Both the position numbers and the translations under genes were made by a program. Below, one piece after another: positions 1 to 7,188 of a stretch of 46,310 nucleotides of DNA (the first letter of the stretch is position 1; each line of letters starts with the position of its first letter). The DNA is from JAUMBM01 sp964441755 (lineage in GTDB: Bacteria; Bacteroidota; Bacteroidia; Chitinophagales; Saprospiraceae). Where the stretch lies: contig CAYTVG010000025.1 in the NCBI GenBank assembly GCA_964441755.1, positions 1 through 46,310 of the forward strand, read 5' to 3'. Under the pieces are notes generated by a model. That model ran no database searches, was not told where the DNA came from, and saw only the letters and a program-made list of their open reading frames with translations.

Positions 1-2412
1 GCGAGTATTACCGGCAGCATCAGTAGCCGTCAGCAATACTGTGTAAGTACCGGGAACCGTCACTACAGCAAGGCGTGAACCACCTGCGCTGGCAATCATA
101 GAAGCACCTGTAACACCAGGTGCAAAATCAACCACAAAACCATTAGTAGCCATGCCGCAATTATCCGTAGCCGTAGCTTCGAATACTACCGTAGCAGCAG
201 GAGCATCACACGCATCAAGTGTCACCAGCATATCCTGTGAAGGATAAATGATGATAGGCGCCCAGGTATCGGGATGGTTGTCAACTGTTATCAGCGCATC
301 TACCGTACGCATAGCACCCTGTGCATCTGTATAAGAAGCCGTCAGCGTCTGGCCGTCATTGGCTGCCGTAAGTGAGAGTGCAAATTCAAAGTAGCCTGCA
401 GCAGCATTGATATACGTAGGAGTGATTACATTTCCGCCCAGGCTAAAATTAGCACGTGAAGAATCAATCGGATTGTCGCAGTCATCAAGAATAGTAATAG
501 CCATGGTAGCCACCGTACTCGAAGCACACTGCGGGATTGCGAATACCAGGTCACCCGGCAGGATGATATCAGCTGGCTGATTGGGAATATTGGTCATTAC
601 CGACAGGGAAGGCGTAACAGTCTGCCCGAGATAAGTTATAGTCGGAAAGTAGGTACCGGGAGCCACATTGCCCTGTACTTCGAAGTACACAGCATTAGGA
701 CCTACCTGATCTGTGTAATAGAAACCCGAACCATTCAGATCAGGAAGGCCCGAACCTCCGCCATTGAACTGTACCTGTGCGATGTTGATCGGCTCGCAGT
801 CATCCATGATGGTAAAACTATATACCATACTAACAGTAGACGTACTTAGGCAGGGAGGTAAAGTAACTGTTTCAGCATTTGCCTGAATCGTTGGTGTCTG
901 GTTAGCAGCTGCCTGCTGTACCGTTAGCAGTTGGTCAACGAAGCCTACATTACCATTGGCATCAGTATAAGAAGCAGAAATCAGATAATTACCTGCAGCA
1001 GGGAAAGCAACCAGATACTCACGGTAGTTGTTACCAGTGAAATTGGTCATACCCGTTGCACCGCCGAAAGACGCTGAAAGGCTGTTGAAATCTACATTCT
1101 GGTCGCACAGATCGTCAACCTGAATCGTAACAACACCTGTCACAGAAGTTGCACATACAGGAATCGTGAACTGGCTGTTGCTCATGATTGAAACCACAGG
1201 ATCTGTGTTGTCAATCACATCGGCAATCAGACGAAGACCCGTAGCACCACCTGCAATGTTGCCGGCAGCGTCGCGGCCTGAAATCTGTACCGTGCTCGTA
1301 CCCGTGCTCCAGTAAACGTCGATTGCGTAGAAACCTACGCCATCCGTTGTCACGCTAACCTGCGTGTTTGGAGAAATCGTAGCAGGCGTAGTCGTAGCTG
1401 TAGCAGAGACACCGTTGCTGGCGATGATCAGACCGTCACAGTTGTCGCTGCCGTAAGCGTAGAACACGTCCTGACGACCGCAGGCACCTTCAGGAAGCGT
1501 AACGCTGCCAAAGTTGGCTGACGTAGCCGCTGCAGTAGCAGGATCGTTGTCAACGATGATGTTACCCAACAGGTCAGCCACGTAGAATACGGGCTCCGTT
1601 GTGTCGGTACCATCAGGCACTACAACCGTCAGCGTAACAGGATCCGTAGTAGGGTTACAAGAACCCGTCTCCGTTACCGTTACCAGATAGCTACCTGCAC
1701 CCGCATTAGCGAAATTGAACGAACCGGCAGGAAAACCAATGTAGGTAGTCACCGTCGTCAGCGGAGGCGTAGAGCCACCCGGTCCTGTACCTGTTATTGG
1801 TGCTGCCGCAACTGAATAGGTGCCGGCACAGGTAGTGCCGTCACCTACACTCAACATAAATGCACCGTTAGCAACATAGCCCGGGCTGATAGACGGGCAA
1901 CTCGGACTAGTGATCGTAGTAGCTGATACAGTGTACTGTGCATCCTTTGTGGTAAAGATGCCGGGACCTGCACAAGCAGATACGTTGGAAGGAGGTGTGG
2001 CTCCGTCACATGTCTCAGACACATAGAACTCATAGTCCGTACCAGGCTGCAGACCTCCGACCGTAATCGTGATCTGGTTGCCAGATACTGACATAGCAGT
2101 AACTGGTGCTGAAAAGCCAACTACGTTATCAACGTAGCTGACAGTGGTCTGAATAAGTGAGCCGCCAGCAGCATTACAGCTTCCCAGACCCTGGCCGCCA
2201 ATGGTGATCGTCCACGCATTGTCGGTAGGTGTGTCACCGGAAGTCCAGCGGAGCTCTGCAGAGCTCTGAAAGCTCGCGGGGGACACAAGACCTGCGGGAG
2301 TCGGACACTGTGCTGTAAGTAACTGTATGTTTGCCACCATACAGATTAGCCCTACAAGCATCCCTCTTACCCGCATTCGCCAGTGAATTCCTGATACAAA
2401 TAACGAATTCAT
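1..2412 (-). CDS. Large secreted adhesin with FN3 and Ig/HYR-like modules (3' end outside window)
   Basis: The frame is open from the ATG at 2412 to the window edge, 804 codons, so the C-terminus is missing. The N-terminus carries a signal peptide that ends near LLTAQ|CPTP; a second in-frame ATG at 2376 (MRVRGMLVGLICMV) gives a more typical signal peptide and may be the real start. A fibronectin type III-like domain follows (roughly residues 38-130, with the ELRW and PGTDYEFYV landmarks). Further on there are at least four tandem Ig/HYR-like modules, each with a Cys near its start and a DDC or DNC near its middle (IMDDC, ILDDC, VDDLC, ATDNC). This is typical of giant Bacteroidota surface proteins exported by the type IX secretion system, but the sorting domain that would prove it lies outside the window. 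The ligand is unknown. Confidence 0.85.
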   Translation of the reverse strand, partial: MNSLFVSGIHWRMRVRGMLVGLICMVANIQLLTAQCPTPAGLVSPASFQSSAELRWTSGDTPTDNAWTITIGGQGLGSCNAAGGSLIQTTVSYVDNVVGFSAPVTAMSVSGNQITITVGGLQPGTDYEFYVSETCDGATPPSNVSACAGPGIFTTKDAQYTVSATTITSPSCPSISPGYVANGAFMLSVGDGTTCAGTYSVAAAPITGTGPGGSTPPLTTVTTYIGFPAGSFNFANAGAGSYLVTVTETGSCNPTTDPVTLTVVVPDGTDTTEPVFYVADLLGNIIVDNDPATAAATSANFGSVTLPEGACGRQDVFYAYGSDNCDGLIIASNGVSATATTTPATISPNTQVSVTTDGVGFYAIDVYWSTGTSTVQISGRDAAGNIAGGATGLRLIADVIDNTDPVVSIMSNSQFTIPVCATSVTGVVTIQVDDLCDQNVDFNSLSASFGGATGMTNFTGNNYREYLVAFPAAGNYLISASYTDANGNVGFVDQLLTVQQAAANQTPTIQANAETVTLPPCLSTSTVSMVYSFTIMDDCEPINIAQVQFNGGGSGLPDLNGSGFYYTDQVGPNAVYFEVQGNVAPGTYFPTITYLGQTVTPSLSVMTNIPNQPADIILPGDLVFAIPQCASSTVATMAITILDDCDNPIDSSRANFSLGGNVITPTYINAAAGYFEFALSLTAANDGQTLTASYTDAQGAMRTVDALITVDNHPDTWAPIIIYPSQDMLVTLDACDAPAATVVFEATATDNCGMATNGFVVDFAPGVTGASMIASAGGSRLAVVTVPGTYTVLLTATDAAGNTR

Positions 2413-3040
2413 AAGAATACAATTTGTTATATAAATAAACATAATCATGACAATCAAACACATATACATCATACAGGGCATAGAAAACCCCTCAGATGGC
2501 AAGCCATCTTATATGACAGATAGACACAGGTCTATCATCCACACCAAGGTGGTTAGATCTGTGAGGTAAAGACTGAAGATATTATCCGTATGGGGCAACT
2601 ATAATAGGGTACGGATATCAATGGCTAGCATCATTAATGCAGATGAGCAGCAAAACAGGTTTACACAATACTCCTGGCAGGTATCGCAGTATGCATTAAA
2701 CGATAACCATCACCCTGCACATGATCTGTTGTGCGCGAAGCAGATGAAGGTTATATCGACTACAACCCATATTCATTGTCTTTGTATACACCTGATATGC
2801 CAAAATATCATCGGCAAACAACTTTATGCAAAGCTAATAAATATGTTTAAAATAAAATACTAATTTTTACTCAAAAATCTGTTTTTCAATTAAAAACGTT
2901 TCAAAGTTTTTCATTTCATTTCAAAAAATTGCAAAAAAATATTTTGGCTCCAGTCCAAATGAAGTGGGTTTCGTAGATTTGCCACATGTAAGAACTACCA
3001 ATATTTACAGCTGCCCTCGAACTTAAGTCACCTTGGTTTA
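2413..3040. other. Intergenic leader of the adhesin, hairpin-rich, then AT-rich DNA
   Basis: No convincing gene is seen here. Read on the minus strand, it holds the leader of the adhesin. Three clear hairpins lie in a row: arms 2583-2590/2610-2617, arms 2519-2525/2530-2536 (4-nt loop), and arms 2494-2500/2503-2509. The last is followed on the minus strand by GAGGGGTTTTC, so it could act as a weak attenuator. From about 2830 to 2960 the DNA is very AT-rich with A and T runs. An 80-codon plus-strand frame at 2621-2863 has no recognisable features and crosses the hairpin leader; I do not call it. Confidence 0.5.
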
Positions 3041-3080
3041 TCAAGCGTGTCTAGTTTTTTTGGGGGGGGGGAAGCTCAAC

Positions 3081-3211
3081 TTAGGCCTTAGGCCGGCGGT
3101 AGAAAGTAGCTGGATAAATCCATGCTGCATAATCGTAACTTCTACCCCCTGGCTTTCTGCCTCTTTCAGAATGCTAAGCTTCTCTTCTTTGCTGCGTCGC
3201 TTCTTTTCCAT
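3081..3211 (-). pseudogene. Transposase OrfA (HTH_Tnp_1 type) remnant, frameshifted
   Basis: Read from the ATG at 3211, the frame begins MEKKRRSKEEKLSILKEAES and continues to QHGF. This is the N-terminal helix-turn-helix of IS3/IS66-style OrfA proteins (basic start, EEKLxILKEA, then a YGI/YGF helix). After GF the match moves to another frame (PATFYRRPKA, stop at 3083-3081). One missing T in the TTT-TAT stretch would explain the shift, since the restored text GFYPATFYRR fits the family. The rest of the protein is absent; about 10 nt past the stop the DNA runs into a G10/T7 homopolymer (3055-3071). This is a dead fragment. Confidence 0.6.
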
Positions 3212-3267
3212 AGACAAGATCACAATTTTAATACTGTAACCTTGTCTGGTAATTTAGGGGATCAGTA

Positions 3268-3738
3268 CAGGTAGAAAGAAAACGGGCCCCGGTGTTTTCC
3301 AGAGTCCTGTAGGGATGCGATGTAGGTAGTAGAAAACACCGGAGCCGTTGTTTCCAGGAGTCCTGTAGGGACGCGAGGTGGGTAGAAAACAACAAACCCG
3401 GTATTTCCCGAAGTCCCGTAGGGATGCGATGTAGGTAGTAGAAAACACCGGAGCCGTTGTTTCCAGGAGTCCTGTAGGGACGCGAGGTGGGTAGAAAACA
3501 ACAAACCCGGTATTTCCCGAAGTCCCGTAGGGATGCGATGTAGGTAGTAGAAAACACCGGAGCCGTTGTTTCCAGGAGTCCTGTAGGGACGCGAGGTGGG
3601 TAGAAAACAACAAACCCGGTATTTCCCGGAGTCCCGTAGGGACGTGAGGTGGGTAGAAAACAAACAACCCCCGTGTTTCCCGGAGTCCCGTAGGGACGTA
3701 ATGTGGGTAGAAAACAACGGCCCCAGTATTTCCTATGG
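3268..3738. repeat. Tandem REP-like array: 8 units, alternating 56 and 53 bp
   Basis: Eight units share the core GTCC(C/T)GTAGGGA, which folds into a small hairpin (TCCC, GTA loop, GGGA), followed by a conserved GGTAG...AGAAAAC block. Core starts are at 3304, 3360, 3413, 3469, 3522, 3578, 3631 and 3684, giving spacings of 56, 53, 56, 53, 56, 53 and 53. The first six units are therefore three near-identical 109-bp A-B dimers. Long minus-strand frames run through the array only because the repeat is locally stop-free. It is not a CRISPR array: the whole unit repeats and there are no unique spacers. Confidence 0.9.
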
Positions 3739-3772
3739 CGCATTTTCGTACAGTAAAAGTCAGGTATAACGC

Positions 3773-3901
3773 GTAATTCAACATATTCAAGCACAAGAAG
3801 CCCACCATGCCAAGAGAAGTTTCTTGGAGGAGTATATTGATATCCAAAAAAAATTTGAAGTTACATACGATGAACGGTATATTTTCAAACCGTTGGAATG
3901 A
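3773..3901 (+). pseudogene. C-terminal remnant of an IS200-like (Y1/RAYT-type) transposase
   Basis: Forty-two codons ending in TGA at 3899-3901 read like the C-terminus of Bacteroidota IS200-like transposases: an IQxQEAHHAKRSF segment (family pattern YIxNQxxHHxxxxF), then EEY, then the closing VTYDERYIF. The catalytic HUH and Tyr regions are missing, and the same frame upstream holds a stop two codons before the fragment (3767-3769). The remnant sits between the REP-like array on its left and an inverted copy of the same repeat starting about 25 bp after its stop. That is the arrangement expected when a REP-associated tyrosine transposase has decayed inside its own repeats. Identification is from memory of the family, not from a search. 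Confidence 0.65.
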
Positions 3902-3926
3902 TGGATGATTGAGAATCATACCCACA

Positions 3927-3976
3927 TTTCGTCCCTACGGGACTCTGGAAAACTCCGGGGCCGTTTTCTACCCATA
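3927..3976 (-). repeat. Inverted single copy of the REP-like unit
   Basis: The core GTCCCTACGGGAC followed by TCTGGAAAAC and GTTTTCTACCCA is the reverse complement of the units in the array at 3268-3738. With that array it brackets the transposase remnant in opposite orientations. Confidence 0.85.
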
Positions 3977-3978
3977 GC

Positions 3979-4076
3979 ACGCCCCTAACGGGGCTTCCAA
4001 TCTACGGAAAACAGCACCAATCGACCTGCCTGACGGGGCTTCCAATCTACGAAAAACAGCACCAATCGTCCTTGTT
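3979..4076. repeat. Two copies of a second hairpin repeat, 45-bp period
   Basis: ACGGGGCTTCCAATCTACG is followed by AAAACAGCACCAATCG, and this occurs twice, starting at 3988 and 4033. The first copy is preceded by GCCCCTAA, so that GCCCC-TAAC-GGGGC can form a hairpin. The second has the weaker form GCC-TGAC-GGGGC. The sequence differs from the 53/56-bp family next to it. Confidence 0.8.
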
Positions 4077-4383
4077 ACAGCCCCTATATAACCACACATA
4101 GATTGCGAAAAAAAAATCGTAATCATGTGCATTGTACACTAGTGACCAGCTTACTGTCCACCGCTAGATACCGAAATATTCAAAATTTCGTCCGTATGAT
4201 TTACTTCCACTTAGGGGGGCTAGAGCTCAATACCCATTATATTTAACCAAGAACCAATATTTTCGTCAGCTTGGATTTCATTTAAGAATATCATAACTAC
4301 GCAATCGGAACAAGTTCGGGATTTTCTTACCAAACCGAAGTAATTCTTTAACGCTTTCAGGTAAGCCTTGATAGATTTCCGAC
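4077..4383. other. Intergenic, no supported gene
   Basis: About 300 bp lie between the repeats and the phaB terminator. A 67-codon minus-strand frame (4220-4423) is present, but it starts beyond the terminator hairpin and matches nothing I recognise. It may be remnant DNA left by the mobile elements next to it. Confidence 0.4.
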
Positions 4384-4407
4384 AAAAAAGGCGACCCGAG
4401 GGTCGCC
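4384..4407 (-). terminator. Rho-independent terminator of phaB
   Basis: An 8-bp perfect stem (GGCGACCC/GGGTCGCC) is followed on the minus strand by six T. It lies 32 bp after the phaB stop codon. Confidence 0.9.
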
Positions 4408-4438
4408 CAACACCTAAGAACACGAGAATAATCTAAAT

Positions 4439-5179
4439 TCAATAGACGTGTTGTCCACCATTAATAGCAATATTCGCTCCCGTGATGAAAGCAGCTCTTT
4501 CGGAGGCAAGGAAGCTCACCAGCCAGGCGATCTCATCTGTGCCGCCGAGGCGGCCTACGGGAATGCCCGCAATAATCTGGTTGCGCACAGGCTCTGCCAC
4601 GGCCATCACCATATCTGTACCAATATAACCCGGTGAGATGGTATTGACCGTGACCCCCTTCTTGGCCACTTCTATGGCCAGCGTCTTGGTAAAGCCGTGC
4701 ATACCCGCTTTGGCGGCTGCATAATTTGTCTGGCCAAACTGTGCCCTTTGGCCGTTGACGCTGGATATGTTGATGATGCGGCCCCACTGTTGTTCGATCA
4801 TAGGATTAATCACATGGCGGCTGCAGTTGAATACACTGGTCAGATTGGTGGCAATAACTTCGTCCCAGGCCTGCTTGGTCATCTTGTAAAAGGCGCCATC
4901 CCGCGTGATGCCTGCATTGTTGACCAAAATATCTATGGTACCCCACTCGGCATTTATGCGGCCAACGGCATTGCCCACCTCATCAAAGTCAGCAACGTTT
5001 ACCTGATAGAGCGGAATGTCGTAGCCCTCCTCCAGCATGCGGCCGCGCCAGACCTCTGCTTTCGCGGCGCTGTTGTAGGTACCCAACACTTTGTACCCAT
5101 CATCGGCCAGTTTTTTTACCATGTCTGTTCCAAGGCCGCCGGTAGCGCCTGTCACCAGTGCGATCAACTGCTTTTCCAT
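4439..5179 (-). CDS. phaB: Acetoacetyl-CoA reductase (PhaB-type SDR)
   Basis: This 246-residue short-chain dehydrogenase should reduce acetoacetyl-CoA to (R)-3-hydroxybutyryl-CoA with NADPH in the cytoplasm, the second step of polyhydroxybutyrate synthesis. Visible features are the Rossmann motif TGATGGLG (10-17), NNAG (87-90), the catalytic Ser in NISSVNG (139-140), Tyr153 and Lys157 in NYAAAKAG, and the PhaB-like stretch RNQIIAGIPVGRLG near 200-212. The ending INGGQHVY also fits PhaB better than FabG. A perfect Bacteroidota -7 box (TATATTTG) lies about 42 nt upstream, and a terminator follows. No PHA synthase or thiolase is in the window, so a FabG-like role in another pathway cannot be excluded. 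Confidence 0.85.
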   Translation of the reverse strand: MEKQLIALVTGATGGLGTDMVKKLADDGYKVLGTYNSAAKAEVWRGRMLEEGYDIPLYQVNVADFDEVGNAVGRINAEWGTIDILVNNAGITRDGAFYKMTKQAWDEVIATNLTSVFNCSRHVINPMIEQQWGRIINISSVNGQRAQFGQTNYAAAKAGMHGFTKTLAIEVAKKGVTVNTISPGYIGTDMVMAVAEPVRNQIIAGIPVGRLGGTDEIAWLVSFLASERAAFITGANIAINGGQHVY

Positions 5180-5220
5180 ATACTTGCTGTCCTTTTAACT
5201 GATTAACGAATATACTTACG

Positions 5221-5228
5221 CAAATATA
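5221..5228 (-). promoter_or_regulatory. -7 box for phaB
   Basis: On the minus strand the sequence is TATATTTG, a perfect TAnnTTTG Bacteroidota -7 element, about 42 nt before the ATG. No good -33 TTG is seen at the usual distance. Confidence 0.4.
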
Positions 5229-5484
5229 TACATATCTATATTTATATTTGATGATCTTTATCATCTCCCTGTCCTGTACAGTCAAGAGCAATCCTACAGG
5301 GCTACACCCCATACAAAAATAACATTATCAAAAAATTACGCCATATCTACACTCAAAAGTCAAAACAATAGAACCTAAGTCAACCCGTAAAAAAAGTCGA
5401 AAAACTCCCTGGTAATAAACAATACACTGCTTTATCCATCGAATTTGTGATAATATTGGGCTTCGGACAGCCGTGCTGGTTGTT

Positions 5485-5492
5485 TATTTTTG
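5485..5492 (+). promoter_or_regulatory. -7 box for the sodium:solute symporter
   Basis: TATTTTTG matches TAnnTTTG. The position 20 nt upstream holds TTC rather than TTG, so the -33 element is weak. The leader would be about 58 nt. Confidence 0.4.
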
Positions 5493-5557
5493 ATAAATAA
5501 AAAATACCGCAATACACAACTGTCTGGCGGGTATACCTAAAAAAATGAATCAACTGT

Positions 5558-7087
5558 ATGGCCACTGAGCAGTATGCAATAGCCACCTCCGCATTAATCG
5601 GGATTTACGTGCTTGTTATTTTATTTTTCGTCATCAGAGGTGCACGCAATACGCGATCGATGCAGGACTTTGCCCTGGGCAGCCTTTCCTTTTCGCCTGT
5701 TACGGTTGCCCTTTCCCTGGCGGCTTCTATTACGAGTGCAGCGACCTTCATCATCAACCCGGGTTTTATCGCTTTGTACGGCTTCAGCGGTGTACTGGCC
5801 ATGGCCATTATGCTACCGCTGGGACTATTCATATCGCTGGTAGTGCTGAGTAAGAGTTTCCGGCGCTACGGGCAGTCGGTCAAAGCCCTGACGATGGCGC
5901 AATGGATCGGAAAACGCTATCAGCACAAGGGCTATGCCCTGTTTTTTGCCTTTTTGTCCCTGTTGTTAATCACCTTCATAGTGCTGATTTGCGTAGGTAT
6001 GACCAAGGTACTGTCGGCGGCTCTTGCTGTGAGCGAGTGGTGGGTACTCGTAGTATTGGTCGTTTTTGTATTTGGCTACATGATGTTTGGTGGTGCCAAT
6101 TCCATGGTATATACCAATACCATACAAGCGCTCCTCATGCTGGTAGTAGCTGTCATTCTGCTGGGTTCCGGCTATGAGCACTTCCGCGGAGGTGTCATGC
6201 AATTTGTGGATAAGCTGTCCGCCATAGACCCCAACCTCACGAAAGCCTTCAATCCTGACAGCTTGCTTTTCCGCGATTATTTTGAAGTTATTTTTTGCAA
6301 CTTCATCGTAGGTATCGCTATCGTTTGTCAACCGCATATTATTACTAAGAGTATGTTGTTACAAAGCGACAGAGACGTCAACCGTTATCTGGTCATCAGC
6401 ATTGCCGTCGAGACCCTCTTCTTTCTGGTTGTATTGGCGGGTCTTTACGCACGCATCATGTTTCCCGACCTGACCGTCGGAAGTGAACCTATCAAGATGG
6501 ACAGCATCATGACCACCTACGTGGTAGGTGAGTTCCCTGTCTATGTCGGTTTGCTGGTCATTCTGGGGCTGTTATCTGCGGGTTTGTCCACGCTGGAAGG
6601 TCTGATTCAGTCTCTGTCGACCACCCTCACCTCGGACATCATTGACCCGCTGAGCGGGGCGTGGCTGGGTGAGGGAGAAAAAAGAGCTGCACGGCTGGTA
6701 AATATCAATAAATGGGTGATTGTAGGCTTAGCCCTTATCGCCATTATTCTGTCTAACCAACAGCTGGAGCACCCTAAGCTGAGCGTGGGCATTTTCGCCC
6801 AAAACGGCGTATATGCTTACTTCTCCGCAGCCTTCGTTCCTGTCATTCTGGGTATTTACGCCCCCCGCGCCAGCGTGTGGGCGCCAGTGGCAGCCACCCT
6901 GACGGCCGTAGTTGTGCATTTTGGCGCCTACTACGGCGGGTGGTCCTGGTACTTGCAGGGCGAAGTGCGCAACCCGGCGGTTGCTGCTACCTATGCCATC
7001 CTGAGTTCACTGGCGGTGGGCCTCATCGTCTATTATATCACACGCAAACCGTCAGCGTCCGTCGAAAAGCAACCCATCACCGCATAA
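5558..7087 (+). CDS. Sodium:solute symporter (SSS family)
   Basis: A 509-residue polytopic inner-membrane protein with about 13 hydrophobic segments and the overall pattern of the SSS family (TC 2.A.21): a first helix at residues 10-27, a short TRSMQDF(A)LG loop, the SLAASITSAATFIINPG segment of helix 2, and the LLSAGLSTLEGLIQSLSTT segment near residue 340 that resembles the sodium-site helix of pantothenate, acetate and proline symporters. The substrate cannot be told from sequence. A monocarboxylate or similar small organic acid would suit the neighbouring acyl-CoA genes, but that is inference. The start is supported by the length of helix 1 and by the upstream -7 box. Confidence 0.85.
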   Translation: MATEQYAIATSALIGIYVLVILFFVIRGARNTRSMQDFALGSLSFSPVTVALSLAASITSAATFIINPGFIALYGFSGVLAMAIMLPLGLFISLVVLSKSFRRYGQSVKALTMAQWIGKRYQHKGYALFFAFLSLLLITFIVLICVGMTKVLSAALAVSEWWVLVVLVVFVFGYMMFGGANSMVYTNTIQALLMLVVAVILLGSGYEHFRGGVMQFVDKLSAIDPNLTKAFNPDSLLFRDYFEVIFCNFIVGIAIVCQPHIITKSMLLQSDRDVNRYLVISIAVETLFFLVVLAGLYARIMFPDLTVGSEPIKMDSIMTTYVVGEFPVYVGLLVILGLLSAGLSTLEGLIQSLSTTLTSDIIDPLSGAWLGEGEKRAARLVNINKWVIVGLALIAIILSNQQLEHPKLSVGIFAQNGVYAYFSAAFVPVILGIYAPRASVWAPVAATLTAVVVHFGAYYGGWSWYLQGEVRNPAVAATYAILSSLAVGLIVYYITRKPSASVEKQPITA

Positions 7088-7188
7088 ATTTCGTGTTGCA
7101 ACATCTTGCTACCAAAATATTTCCTTGTAATAATTACAATCTATCTATCTAAACAACAGCGTAAAGGCCTCCATAAAATCAATTACCG

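Larger units (their letters stand above)
5180..5557. other. Divergent promoter region between phaB and the symporter
   Basis: This 378-bp AT-rich stretch separates the divergent phaB and symporter genes and contains a -7 box for each direction (listed separately). I see no further gene or clear operator. Confidence 0.5.

Noticed and set aside
2621..2863. 80-codon plus-strand frame
   Set aside because: His/Cys-rich composition without motif, and it ends in AT-rich intergenic DNA.
3268..3738. Possible CRISPR array
   Set aside because: The whole 53/56-bp unit repeats, with no unique spacers, and no cas gene is nearby.
3228..3925. Three long minus-strand frames (150-220 codons) through the repeat array
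   Set aside because: They are the same repeat translated in different frames (FLPTSRPY, IASLRDSG and similar); repeats of 53 and 56 bp change frame from unit to unit, so no stable protein repeat exists.
4220..4423. 67-codon minus-strand frame downstream of phaB
   Set aside because: It runs through the terminator hairpin and has no recognisable family; kept only as a possible remnant.
7125..7139. Near-palindrome TTGTAATAATTACAA as an operator
   Set aside because: Single occurrence with AT-rich sequence; expected by chance and no regulator gene is nearby.
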